Below the pieces are notes generated by a model. The model was not told the DNA's origin, did not search any database, and saw only the letters and a program-made list of their open reading frames with translations. From contig DBQR01000022.1 in assembly GCA_002305335.1 (NCBI GenBank), positions 1 to 20,251 of the forward strand: DNA of 20,251 bases. Direction: 5' to 3'. This stretch comes from Clostridiales bacterium UBA1389. Lineage in GTDB: Bacteria; Bacillota; Clostridia; Oscillospirales; CAG-382. Positions within the stretch are counted from its first letter, which is position 1; each line of letters opens with the position of its first letter. The position numbers and the translations under genes were made by a program. Positions 6,072 to 13,960 of this stretch are shown here, in pieces.

Positions 6072-7640
6072 ATGAAAAAGCCCTTAAAACGCTTTAAAAA
6101 CAACGTTACCACAACCCTTTGCATTATACTTGTATTTCTATTTGCATAATCAATACTGGCCTCCTGCGACACCGAAAATCCGGAGGATAAATCCGCCGGT
6201 CAGTCACAACCCACGCTTTCGGAAGCCGAAAGTAAAGAGGAAACCACCGATGCCGAATCTTCTGAAGATTTCCGCTACGGCACCGAAATTGAGGTTAAAG
6301 ACCTTGACGGTAGGGTTATAAACGTATTGTGCCGGGACTGGGGAAGCAGTTCCATCCAGGGCTACAACGGGGAAATAATCCAGCGGGAGGATTTTGACGA
6401 AACCACCGCCGATATGGTGGATGTGGCAAAATACGAAATAAAGCTGCTTATCCAGGAACGCTATAACTGCAGAATCGAAGGGGTATTAATAAAGCCTGCA
6501 ACCCAGGACGCCCTTAACGTGGAGGTAAGAAAATCAATTGAGTCCGGGGACTATACATACGACATTGTGTTCGATGCCTACAGCTATGCATCCCCTTTGG
6601 TTACGGAAGGCTTGTATCTTGATTTGTTTTCAATCGAATCAATTGATTTTTCAAACCCTTGGTGGGACCAGAATGCGGTAAATGACCTTTCTATCTGCAA
6701 TAAGCTGTATTTCGCCTGCGGGGATATAAACACCTACGACAACGACGGCACTTGGGTGATATACTTCAACAAGGAACTTATGGGGAATGCCTTCCCCGAT
6801 ATCGACCCATATGACATGGTTATGAACAACAAGTGGACCTTTGACAAATTCGCCGAAATGGCAAAGGAGTTTTCCGCCGACACCGATGGTATCGACGGCA
6901 TGACTGAGTTCGACACCTGGGGCTTGGGTACCGAAAAATATAATATTTACGTCCACACTTTGGCCGCCGGCCAAAAGGTATGCAAAAAAGACGGGGACGA
7001 TATGCCTTATTTAGCCTACAGGGGCGAAGGTATGTATAACATCCTTGAGGATGTGCTTGAGCTTTATCTTAACCAGGACAAAATAATGGTGGCCGACAGC
7101 GGTAAATATACGGGATATCCCAATACATGGGAATATACCGTAATAAAGGCCTTTCGGGAAGAAAGGGAACTGTTCTACATGGGCGGGCTTATAAACGCAG
7201 TGGCCTTCAGGTCCCTTGAATTCCCCTACGGGATACTTCCCATCCCCAAGCATACCGAAGACCAGGACGACTTTTACCATTCTGTGTCCTTCAGGAATAT
7301 GTCCTGCATGTTAATACCGGTGGGGAAGGCCGATGAGGAATACTATGATTTAGGCCTTGTGATAGAGGCTTTGGGGGCTGAATCCAAAAACACGCTCACC
7401 CCGGTTTATTATGAAAAGGCCTTAAAGGGTAAGAATGCCCAAACTGAAGATGATGAGAAAATGCTTGACATTATATTCGGCTCAAGGTGCTTTGATTTGG
7501 GGGCGGCCTTTGACTGGGGCGGAATTATCCAGGAATTCATGAAGCTTGACATAAACATTTCCTCCCGCTTTGACTCCACCTTTGACAGCGTTAAAGAGGC
7601 AATGGATGACACCATAAATCAGATTTTAGTAAACAATTAA
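6072..7640 (+). pseudogene. Extracellular solute-binding lipoprotein interrupted by an in-frame TAA in the signal peptide
   Basis: The ATG at 6072 follows a GGGAGAA site and a consensus promoter. It opens a typical lipoprotein signal: basic MKKPLKRFK, a hydrophobic core (LCIILVFLFA), then a TAA at 6147-6149 (codon 26), then SILASC with the lipobox Cys at codon 32. After the stop the same frame stays open for about 497 codons. The body resembles substrate-binding proteins of sugar-type ABC importers (YDIVFDAYSYASPLVTEGLY, NPWWDQ, YFACGDI, FDLGAAFDWGG). No permease or ATPase gene is near, so the ligand is unknown. A TTG at 6327 could start a shorter product, but that lacks the signal and has no ribosome site. 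The intact remainder suggests a recent mutation (for example TTA Leu to TAA) or a sequence error. Confidence 0.75.
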
Positions 7641-7652
7641 GGTTTATTTGTA

Positions 7653-8486
7653 ATGAATTTTTTAAAAGGCGTTTTATACGGCATGCTTCAGGGGATAACC
7701 GAGTTTCTGCCGGTATCCTCCTCCGGTCATTTGTCCCTTATGGCCAACTTTTTCGGGCTGGACAACCTGGAGGACAACAACCTTACCTTTATGGTGTTTC
7801 TCCATCTCGGCACCCTTGTGGCGGTGGTTCTGGTTTATTACAGAGATGTCTATAACATTATAAAAGGCTTTTTCACCCTTATGGGAAAACTGTTCACCGG
7901 CAAAATAAAGCAGGGAATAAATCAGGACGAAAGGCTGTTTCTTTTGATTTTTACCGCCACGCTGCCCCTGACATTTGCGGTTTTCCTGACCGATAAGGTG
8001 GAGTTTATTTCCTCAATAAGCTGGGTTATCGGAATACTTTTAATTTTAAACGGCATTGTTCTGTATATCGCCGATAAAATAAACAAAAACACCGTTTCAC
8101 TGGAAAGCGCCGGAATAAAACACTCCCTTTTGGTGGGGTTTGTCCAGCTTTTAGCCATACTCCCCGGCATTTCCCGTTCGGGTTCAACCATCACGGGAGG
8201 AAAACTGGCGGGCTACAACCGGTCGGACGCGGTAAAATTTTCCTTCTTATTGTCCATCCCCGCAATACTGGGAGCAAATGTATTTGAACTTTTCAAATTA
8301 AAGGACAATCCTCTGCCGGAAGGCAGCCTTCCGGCGGTAATAGGCGGGGTGGCAGCCGCGGTGGTGTCCGGCCTTATTGCCATAAAGCTGCTTGAGTACA
8401 TAGCAAAGAACAAAAAGCTTTCGGTGTTTTCCCTGTACTGTGGGGTTGTCGGCGCCGCCGTAATTATTGCGGATATTCTTATGTAG
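7653..8486 (+). CDS. uppP: Undecaprenyl-diphosphatase
   Basis: An integral membrane phosphatase (BacA/UppP) that converts undecaprenyl diphosphate to undecaprenyl phosphate, recycling the lipid carrier for peptidoglycan and other surface polymers; overexpression is linked to bacitracin resistance. The two catalytic motifs are present: Q13-GIT-E17 followed by FLPVSSSGH26, and P171-G-I-S-R175-S-G-S-T179. Several hydrophobic helices are spread over 277 residues, the usual length. It begins 12 bases after the solute-binding gene, with only a weak AAGG site overlapping that gene's stop. Translation may therefore depend on the upstream gene or be low. It is followed closely by ftsK. Confidence 0.96.
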   Translation: MNFLKGVLYGMLQGITEFLPVSSSGHLSLMANFFGLDNLEDNNLTFMVFLHLGTLVAVVLVYYRDVYNIIKGFFTLMGKLFTGKIKQGINQDERLFLLIFTATLPLTFAVFLTDKVEFISSISWVIGILLILNGIVLYIADKINKNTVSLESAGIKHSLLVGFVQLLAILPGISRSGSTITGGKLAGYNRSDAVKFSFLLSIPAILGANVFELFKLKDNPLPEGSLPAVIGGVAAAVVSGLIAIKLLEYIAKNKKLSVFSLYCGVVGAAVIIADILM

Positions 8487-8507
8487 TTTAAATCAAAGGT
8501 GAAATAA

Positions 8508-11018
8508 ATGGGAACGAAAAAAACCGCCGTAAAGGCAAAGGTTAAAAAGACCTCCGCCAAGGAGGAAAAAGTAAAAAAGGAAACCCCTAAGCAGGAAAAG
8601 GAAAAAAGGCCGCTGGCCTTTATGCCCTACCTGCTTACCCTTATTGCCCTTCTCCTTATGCTTATGTTCACAATGGACCAGACCGGTTATTTGGGGAGCA
8701 TTCTGACCCCCGCCCTTATGGGGCTTTGGGGGTACGGCGTTTATTTGATACCCTTTTATCTTATAGTGATTGCGGTGTTCTGGAAAACCGACCGGGAAAA
8801 CAATACCCAGCTGGCAAGATATCTGCTTTGCGCTTTGAATTTTTTATTTGTCCTTGCCTTGATACACCTTCACACCACAACGGAAGGACAACGCGCATTT
8901 TCCCAGCCGGTATTTTACAAGACCTTTTTCCTAAACGGCATTGAGGGTATAGGCGCGGGCGTAATCGGCGGCACCATAGGCAGCGGGCTTGATTTTCTTA
9001 TCGGTTCTGTACTGACCTATATTTTAGGCTACCTTACCTCCGTAATCACCCTTATTTTCCTTATCGGTTTAACCCCGGCGGTGATAATAAAGGGAATAGG
9101 TAAGATTATAAAGAAAATCTCCCTGTCAATGAACCAGATAAGGGAACGGGAAGCGGTACGAATCAGAGAAGACAAAGAAACCAAAAAGGAAGAGCCTGTC
9201 AGTAAAAAGACCAAAAAGCCGGAAGTGGTGTATATAGAGCCGGAAAACACCGCCCCTCCGGTTGAAAGCAAGATTGTTTCTCAAAACGACAACGAATACA
9301 AATCCATCTTTGATGAAAAGGACGATATAATTTACGAACCGAAACCCGAACCGGCAGGGAACAACACACCGGCGGAACCCGAACCGGCAGAGTACTGCGG
9401 CACTTCGGCGGAAGTCCGGCTGGAAAGGGCAAATCCCGAAGAAGAGACCGGATTGGCAGAAGACGCAGGCGAAATAGCCGAAACAAGGGAATTGGATTTA
9501 ACAAAGCCCGACAAGGTATATGTTTTCCCCCCTTTGTCCCTGCTTTCCGAAGGGTCAAGCGACTTTTTAAGGAACTCCTCCCAGAATATCGCTTTGACGG
9601 GGCAGAAACTAATATCGGTACTGCGTACCTACGGCGTAAAAGCGACTCTGGTTTCCACAAGCCGGGGACCCGCCGTCACACGGTATGAGGTCTTGCCCGA
9701 CGAGGGGATAAGGGTAAACCGTATAGAAAGTCTTGCCGACGATATCCGTATGCGTCTTGCCGCCTCCAGTGTCAGGATTGAGTCCAACATTCCCGGCAAA
9801 GCCGCCATAGGCATTGAAATACCCAACGAAACCGCCTCAATCGTAAAGCTAAGAGACCTTATAGACAACGACCTTTTCCGGGGCAATCCCTCCAAGCTGT
9901 TCGTCTGTTTAGGGGTGGACGTGGGGGGAAACCCGATTTATTTCGACATCCCCGATATGCCCCATCTCCTTATCGCCGGCGCCACCGGCATGGGGAAATC
10001 GGTGTGTATCAATTCAATTATAATATCCCTGCTTTACCGGGCAACCCCCGACGAAGTAAAGTTTATCCTTATCGACCCCAAAAAGATTGAGCTTTCCTGT
10101 TATAACGGCATCCCCCATCTGTTGGTGCCGGTGGTGAACGAACCCCGCACCGCCGCCGGGTCCCTTAACTGGGCGGTAAACGAAATGGAACGCCGCTATA
10201 CCCTTATGGAGCAGGTGGGGGCAAGAAACCTTGAGGAATACAACGACAGTATCGAGGGGGACGAGGAAAAGGACAAGCTCCCCTATATCGTAATCGTCAT
10301 AGACGAGCTGGCCGACCTTATAATGTCCGCCAAGGATGCGGTGGAAAACTCCATCTGCCGCCTTGCCCAGAAGGCGCGGGCTGCGGGGATTCACCTTATA
10401 GTGGGTACCCAGCGTCCCTCCACCGACGTTATAACCGGCCTTATAAAGGCAAACATCCCCTCCCGTATCGCCTTTACCGTTTCCCAGTCGGTGGATTCAA
10501 GAATCATCCTTGACGAAAACGGCGCCGAAGCCCTCCTTGGCAAGGGGGATATGATTTACGCCCCGGTCAAGATGATGAAGAAACTCCGGGTTCAGGGCGC
10601 ATATGTGGACGGCAAAAGCGAGGTTACCGCCGTCTGTCAGTTTATAAAGAACGCTTCCCAGGTGGAATACAACGAGGATGTCATTAAACTGATTGAGGAG
10701 GAAGCCAGACACTGCGGGGAAAAGAACGGCAAGCGTAAAACCGAGGAATCCGGCATTCCTGCCGGTGAGGAAAAGGAAGACCCGCTGTTTGTCGACGCCA
10801 TCGGCATTGCCTTCGAGTATGACACCATGTCAACCTCCCTCCTTCAGCGGAAGCTGTCGGTTGGCTACGCCCGGGCTCAGAAAATCATCGACATGATGGA
10901 AGACCGGGGCTATGTGGGTAAGTTCGACCCCGCCACCAAAAAGCGAAAAATCCTTATCACAAAAGCCGAATACGACGAAATGCGGCTTGCCAAAAGCGGG
11001 GAAAACGCCGATGCGTAG
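8508..11018 (+). CDS. ftsK: FtsK/SpoIIIE family DNA translocase
   Basis: A membrane-anchored hexameric ATPase that pumps double-stranded DNA at the division septum; in spore formers SpoIIIE moves the chromosome into the forespore. The 836-residue protein has a Lys-rich N-terminus, four membrane segments (about 38-230), an acidic Pro/Glu-rich linker (about 230-330), the alpha/beta motor with Walker A G491-A-T-G-M-G-K497-S and Walker B VIVID599-E, and a C-terminal gamma winged helix (about 755-825, STSLLQRKLSVGYARAQKII) that reads DNA orientation. The start follows AAAGGTGA. It could be either the sporulation or the vegetative paralogue; sequence alone does not decide. Its last codons overlap the start of a small lipoprotein gene. 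Confidence 0.95.
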   Translation: MGTKKTAVKAKVKKTSAKEEKVKKETPKQEKEKRPLAFMPYLLTLIALLLMLMFTMDQTGYLGSILTPALMGLWGYGVYLIPFYLIVIAVFWKTDRENNTQLARYLLCALNFLFVLALIHLHTTTEGQRAFSQPVFYKTFFLNGIEGIGAGVIGGTIGSGLDFLIGSVLTYILGYLTSVITLIFLIGLTPAVIIKGIGKIIKKISLSMNQIREREAVRIREDKETKKEEPVSKKTKKPEVVYIEPENTAPPVESKIVSQNDNEYKSIFDEKDDIIYEPKPEPAGNNTPAEPEPAEYCGTSAEVRLERANPEEETGLAEDAGEIAETRELDLTKPDKVYVFPPLSLLSEGSSDFLRNSSQNIALTGQKLISVLRTYGVKATLVSTSRGPAVTRYEVLPDEGIRVNRIESLADDIRMRLAASSVRIESNIPGKAAIGIEIPNETASIVKLRDLIDNDLFRGNPSKLFVCLGVDVGGNPIYFDIPDMPHLLIAGATGMGKSVCINSIIISLLYRATPDEVKFILIDPKKIELSCYNGIPHLLVPVVNEPRTAAGSLNWAVNEMERRYTLMEQVGARNLEEYNDSIEGDEEKDKLPYIVIVIDELADLIMSAKDAVENSICRLAQKARAAGIHLIVGTQRPSTDVITGLIKANIPSRIAFTVSQSVDSRIILDENGAEALLGKGDMIYAPVKMMKKLRVQGAYVDGKSEVTAVCQFIKNASQVEYNEDVIKLIEEEARHCGEKNGKRKTEESGIPAGEEKEDPLFVDAIGIAFEYDTMSTSLLQRKLSVGYARAQKIIDMMEDRGYVGKFDPATKKRKILITKAEYDEMRLAKSGENADA

Positions 11019-11580
11019 AATATGTATTTCTTTGATATTGGTTTTTACTATATGTCTTGGGCTTTCCTCCTGTTCCCGTCAGGCGGTGCGGATTACCCGT
11101 ACCGAAGCCCTGCCTATACAATATATCATTGACGGAATTAATAAAAACGATCCGGAAACCTACCGTAAAGCCTTCCCGCCGGACTACAATTCGGCCATCG
11201 AAGGGGAGGAAGCCATGTGGAAATATGAGGATTCCACGGTCTATTCCGACTATGACAGCTACCTAAAACCGATTTTAGCCCTTTCCAAAAACACCCGTCT
11301 TGAAAACTACGGCAAGAGAAACGGTATCGAATATATCGTGGAGGACGTAAAACCCATTGAATTTACCGATTACCCCCAGTATTTCGAGAAATACGATGAT
11401 CTGTATGTTTACAGCTACGACATCGACCCGGTAGAAATCCAGAAGGCGGCAATGGTCAAGGGAAAGCTGAATGTATGGGGAAGCAAAAAGGAGGAAACCA
11501 AAACCGCCGAATTCGTGGTGATTTGCATAAACGGCGTCTGGTACCTCCACCCGGTTTACTATTACACTTCGTTAAGTTAA
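11011..11580 (+). CDS. Small lipoprotein of unknown function
   Basis: The ATG at 11011 overlaps the ftsK stop by 8 bases (ATGCGTAG), so translation is probably coupled to ftsK. The protein (189 residues) has basic residues R2-R3, a hydrophobic core and a lipobox LSSC with Cys at 21, so it should be lipidated and exposed outside the membrane. The mature part is acidic and aromatic, with many Tyr (for example KYDDLYVYSYDIDPVEIQ), and ends in VVICINGVWYLHPVYYY. This resembles the NTF2-like or DUF4878-like folds of Firmicutes lipoproteins, but that is only an impression. The frame is open further upstream within ftsK, but those starts lack both a signal peptide and a ribosome site. A strong terminator follows at once. 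Confidence 0.75.
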   Translation: MRRICISLILVFTICLGLSSCSRQAVRITRTEALPIQYIIDGINKNDPETYRKAFPPDYNSAIEGEEAMWKYEDSTVYSDYDSYLKPILALSKNTRLENYGKRNGIEYIVEDVKPIEFTDYPQYFEKYDDLYVYSYDIDPVEIQKAAMVKGKLNVWGSKKEETKTAEFVVICINGVWYLHPVYYYTSLS

Positions 11581-11609
11581 AAAAATCAGGCTTATCAGCC
11601 TGATTTTTT
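11580..11609. terminator. Bidirectional terminator overlapping two stop codons
   Basis: A perfect 13-base-pair stem (AAAAAATCAGGCT / AGCCTGATTTTTT) closes on a TATC loop. The plus-strand lipoprotein TAA ends on the first base of the stem. The minus-strand MATE gene's TGA (11595-11597) lies in the loop and the adjoining stem base. Both strands have A- or T-runs at the stem base, so it works in both directions. Confidence 0.9.
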
Positions 11610-13055
11610 ATTGTTTAGTCGTATGAATTTGCCGCCCTTTAATGAAGTTACGGTTCTGACCGAAACGGGAACCCTTAACGGGGGAACCGGATTATCGTAT
11701 GTTTTGTGTCCGAACAAGCGGCGCTTAACTATTACAAAGCATAACAGCTGAACCAAAAAGGTGGCTATCCAGGATATGGGGTAGGACACATACAGAGATT
11801 CAAGATTGTGGTAGGCCGGGTTGTGGAAAACGGTGTATATCCAGCCTATCCTTACCCCGCAGACGCCGATAACCGAAATAAACATGGGTATAAGTGATGA
11901 CCCCATACCCCGTATTGCCCCCGTCATAACGTCCATCATACCGCAGGCAAAGTAGGTAAGGGCGATAAAGGACATCCTTAATATGCCGTAATTGATTGCT
12001 TCCGCGGAATCGGTGTATATTGAAAGCAAAGGCCTTCCTAAGGCAAAAGCCGCAAGGCCGAGGGTAATTCCCACCCCTGCCACTAAAATCAGGCAGTAGG
12101 CAAGGATTTTGTTTATCCGGTGGTATTTTTTCGCCCCCACATTCTGACCGATAAAGTTCATGGCCGTCTGGTAGAAGGCGTTCATTGACACATAGACAAA
12201 GCCTTCGATGCTGGAGGCGGCGGCGTTTCCCGACATGGCGATTTTTCCGAAGGAGTTGATTGAGGACTGGATAATCACGTTGGAGATGGAAAATACCGTT
12301 CCCTGAAGCCCCGCGGGAAGTCCGATTTTGGCGATTTTAATCAATTCCTCTTTGTGGAACTTAAGCTCCTTAAGCACCAGCCTGCAGGCGTCCTCCCGCT
12401 TTATTAAGGCCCTTATCACCATTACCGCCGCATAGGTCTGGGTGAGGGTGGTGGCAAGAGCAACCCCGTCCACGTCCATTTTGAAAACCAGCACGAAAAA
12501 CACGTTTAAAAAGACATTCATAACCCCTGCGGTGGTAAGGTAAATCAGGGGGCTTTTGGTGTCGCCGGCGGCGCGTAAAATTGCGGCGCCGAAGTTGAAC
12601 ACTAAAATGGGGATAATGCCGGCAAAGTAAATCTGCATGTATAAGGTGGAAAGGTCAAGCACCTCTGCCGGAGTCTTCATCCAGGTCAGAAACTGCCTTG
12701 CCCCGAAAATGCCTATTACGGTAAGCAAAACCCCGCCTACTAAGGCGGAGGGAATTGCGGTATGGACTGTCCGTTTAACCGCCGTATCGTTTTTTGCCCC
12801 CAATCCCTGGGCGACGGCAACCCCTACACCCACCGAAAGCCCCATAAACAGGTTTACGATAAGGTTTATAAGGGAACCGGTGGAACCGACGGCGGCAAGG
12901 GGGGTATCCCCGCAGTAATGCCCCACCACCGCCAGGTCTGCCGCATTGAATAAAAGCTGTAGCAGACCTGTAATGATAATGGGCAGGGTATAGACTATTA
13001 TATTTTTAAAAAGGGGGCCGTTTGTCATATCAACGGCTTTTTTATTGATATTCAT
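11595..13055 (-). CDS. MATE family efflux transporter
   Basis: A multidrug/toxic-compound extrusion exporter of about 486 residues with twelve predicted membrane helices in two halves, each starting with the characteristic family segment (PIIITGLLQLLFNAADLAVVGH in the first half; a second equivalent at about residue 240). MATE proteins use Na+ or H+ gradients to export cationic compounds; some act in natural product export. Substrate cannot be inferred. An upstream in-frame ATG at 13118 would add a hydrophobic stretch, but the ATG at 13055 has a CGAGG site and begins MNINKKAVDMTNGP, a typical start for Clostridia members, so it was chosen. It has its own promoter, and its last codons lie in the bidirectional terminator. 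Confidence 0.92.
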   Translation of the reverse strand: MNINKKAVDMTNGPLFKNIIVYTLPIIITGLLQLLFNAADLAVVGHYCGDTPLAAVGSTGSLINLIVNLFMGLSVGVGVAVAQGLGAKNDTAVKRTVHTAIPSALVGGVLLTVIGIFGARQFLTWMKTPAEVLDLSTLYMQIYFAGIIPILVFNFGAAILRAAGDTKSPLIYLTTAGVMNVFLNVFFVLVFKMDVDGVALATTLTQTYAAVMVIRALIKREDACRLVLKELKFHKEELIKIAKIGLPAGLQGTVFSISNVIIQSSINSFGKIAMSGNAAASSIEGFVYVSMNAFYQTAMNFIGQNVGAKKYHRINKILAYCLILVAGVGITLGLAAFALGRPLLSIYTDSAEAINYGILRMSFIALTYFACGMMDVMTGAIRGMGSSLIPMFISVIGVCGVRIGWIYTVFHNPAYHNLESLYVSYPISWIATFLVQLLCFVIVKRRLFGHKTYDNPVPPLRVPVSVRTVTSLKGGKFIRLNNKKSG

Positions 13056-13089
13056 ATAACCTCGGAATAAGCCGAAATAAGTCACGAAC

Positions 13090-13118
13090 ATTATATAACC
13101 GGTTGACATAAAAAACAA
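13090..13118 (-). promoter_or_regulatory. Putative promoter of the MATE gene
   Basis: A perfect TATAAT on the minus strand (plus 13090-13095) has a poor TTGTTT -35 at 17 bases (plus 13113-13118). A better TTGACA (plus 13120-13125) is 24 bases away, too far for normal use. TTGACA and TGTCAA here (13103-13125) also form a 6-base inverted repeat over an 11-base centre. Confidence 0.45.
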
Positions 13119-13134
13119 TTGTCAAAAGGAATAA

Positions 13135-13174
13135 GAAAAAAGGGCATAAACGCAAAAAATTTGCGATTATGCCC
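13135..13174 (-). terminator. Intrinsic terminator after the racemase-family gene
   Basis: GGGCATAA pairs with TTATGCCC (13142-13149 and 13167-13174), with an inner CGCAAA/TTTGCG stem. Read on the minus strand it is followed by a run of six T. It ends the pyrG-alaA-purB-racemase unit. Confidence 0.85.
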
Positions 13175-13208
13175 GTAAAGGCTAATTAATATAAACTATA
13201 TAAAAAAA

Positions 13209-13907
13209 TCAAGCCTGCTCAAGCAGTAATTTCATTATAGCGTCGATATGAATCTGCGTGGTGTTTATCGTGGGGACGGACACATCCCCTTCCTTAATCA
13301 TAAGGGGGATTTCGGTACATCCCAACAGCAAAGCGTCGGCGGTGTGATTACCAATATACCTTTCGGCGATCTCAACCATACGCTTTTTGTCCTTTTCTAT
13401 GACAATCCCGTTTTCAAGATTGGGATAAATTATATCCCCTATTTCCTTCATATCGGTTTTATCCGGTGTTATGGGCGTAACGCCGATTTTACTCAAAGCG
13501 TCGGAATACAGTCCGCTTTTCATGGTATATTCGGTGGCAAAAACCACAACCTTGTTATATCTTTTTGATAGTATGTAATCACAGGTTGCCTTAACAATGC
13601 TTATTACCGGAATGGGGCTATCGATTCCGAATCTGTCCCACATAAGATGGGGGGTGTTAGATGCCACCGCCGCGAAGTCGGCGCCGGCATTCTTAAGGTT
13701 TAATACGGATAGCCTTATAATTTCCGAAGCCTTTTTAAAATCCCCTTCAGCCATAAGGCCCAGCAGCTTTCCCATATTAACGCTGTCGATTACGATTTCG
13801 GGGTAAACGTCGCTACCTGACTTTGCCGAATACCTGCTTATTATCCCCATGTAATAGTCAACGGTGGAGGCGGGACCGAGCCCCCCCACAATACCTGCCT
13901 TTTTCAT
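13209..13907 (-). CDS. Aspartate/glutamate racemase family protein
   Basis: A 232-residue member of the PLP-independent Asp/Glu/hydantoin racemase family, with GIVGGLGPASTVDYY at the N-terminus, the first catalytic-site motif as ASNTPH (S83) and the second as LLGCTEIP (C197). Classical members use a Cys at both sites to move the alpha proton; E. coli YgeA, a broad amino-acid racemase, has Thr at the first. The Ser here suggests a one-base mechanism, altered substrate, or loss of racemase activity. An AGGAGG site lies 7 bases before the ATG. It is the last gene of the pyrG unit, 53 bases after purB, with a hairpin between them. Likely substrates are D/L-aspartate or glutamate, but this is not certain. 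Confidence 0.88.
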   Translation of the reverse strand: MKKAGIVGGLGPASTVDYYMGIISRYSAKSGSDVYPEIVIDSVNMGKLLGLMAEGDFKKASEIIRLSVLNLKNAGADFAAVASNTPHLMWDRFGIDSPIPVISIVKATCDYILSKRYNKVVVFATEYTMKSGLYSDALSKIGVTPITPDKTDMKEIGDIIYPNLENGIVIEKDKKRMVEIAERYIGNHTADALLLGCTEIPLMIKEGDVSVPTINTTQIHIDAIMKLLLEQA

Positions 13908-13922
13908 AATAAACCTCCTATA

Positions 13923-13951
13923 AAGAAACGGGGATAAATTTGATATCCCCG
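13923..13951 (-). terminator. Possible attenuating terminator between purB and the racemase gene
   Basis: CGGGGATA and TATCCCCG (13929-13936 and 13944-13951) form an 8-base-pair stem with a 7-base loop. On the minus strand it is followed by TTTCTTTA. The interrupted T-run suggests partial termination, lowering racemase expression relative to purB. Confidence 0.5.
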
Positions 13952-13960
13952 CAGTTTTAT

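Noticed and set aside
10912..11010. Longer N-terminus of the small lipoprotein inside ftsK
   Set aside because: That stretch is a shadow of the ftsK frame and would hide the signal peptide that begins at 11011.
13056..13118. Upstream start of the MATE transporter
   Set aside because: The extra hydrophobic stretch covers the predicted promoter, and there is no ribosome site; ATG 13055 has one.
13103..13125. TTGACA/TGTCAA inverted repeat as a pair of divergent promoters
   Set aside because: No -10 box at proper spacing on the plus strand and no plus-strand gene follows; the minus-strand spacing of 24 is too long.
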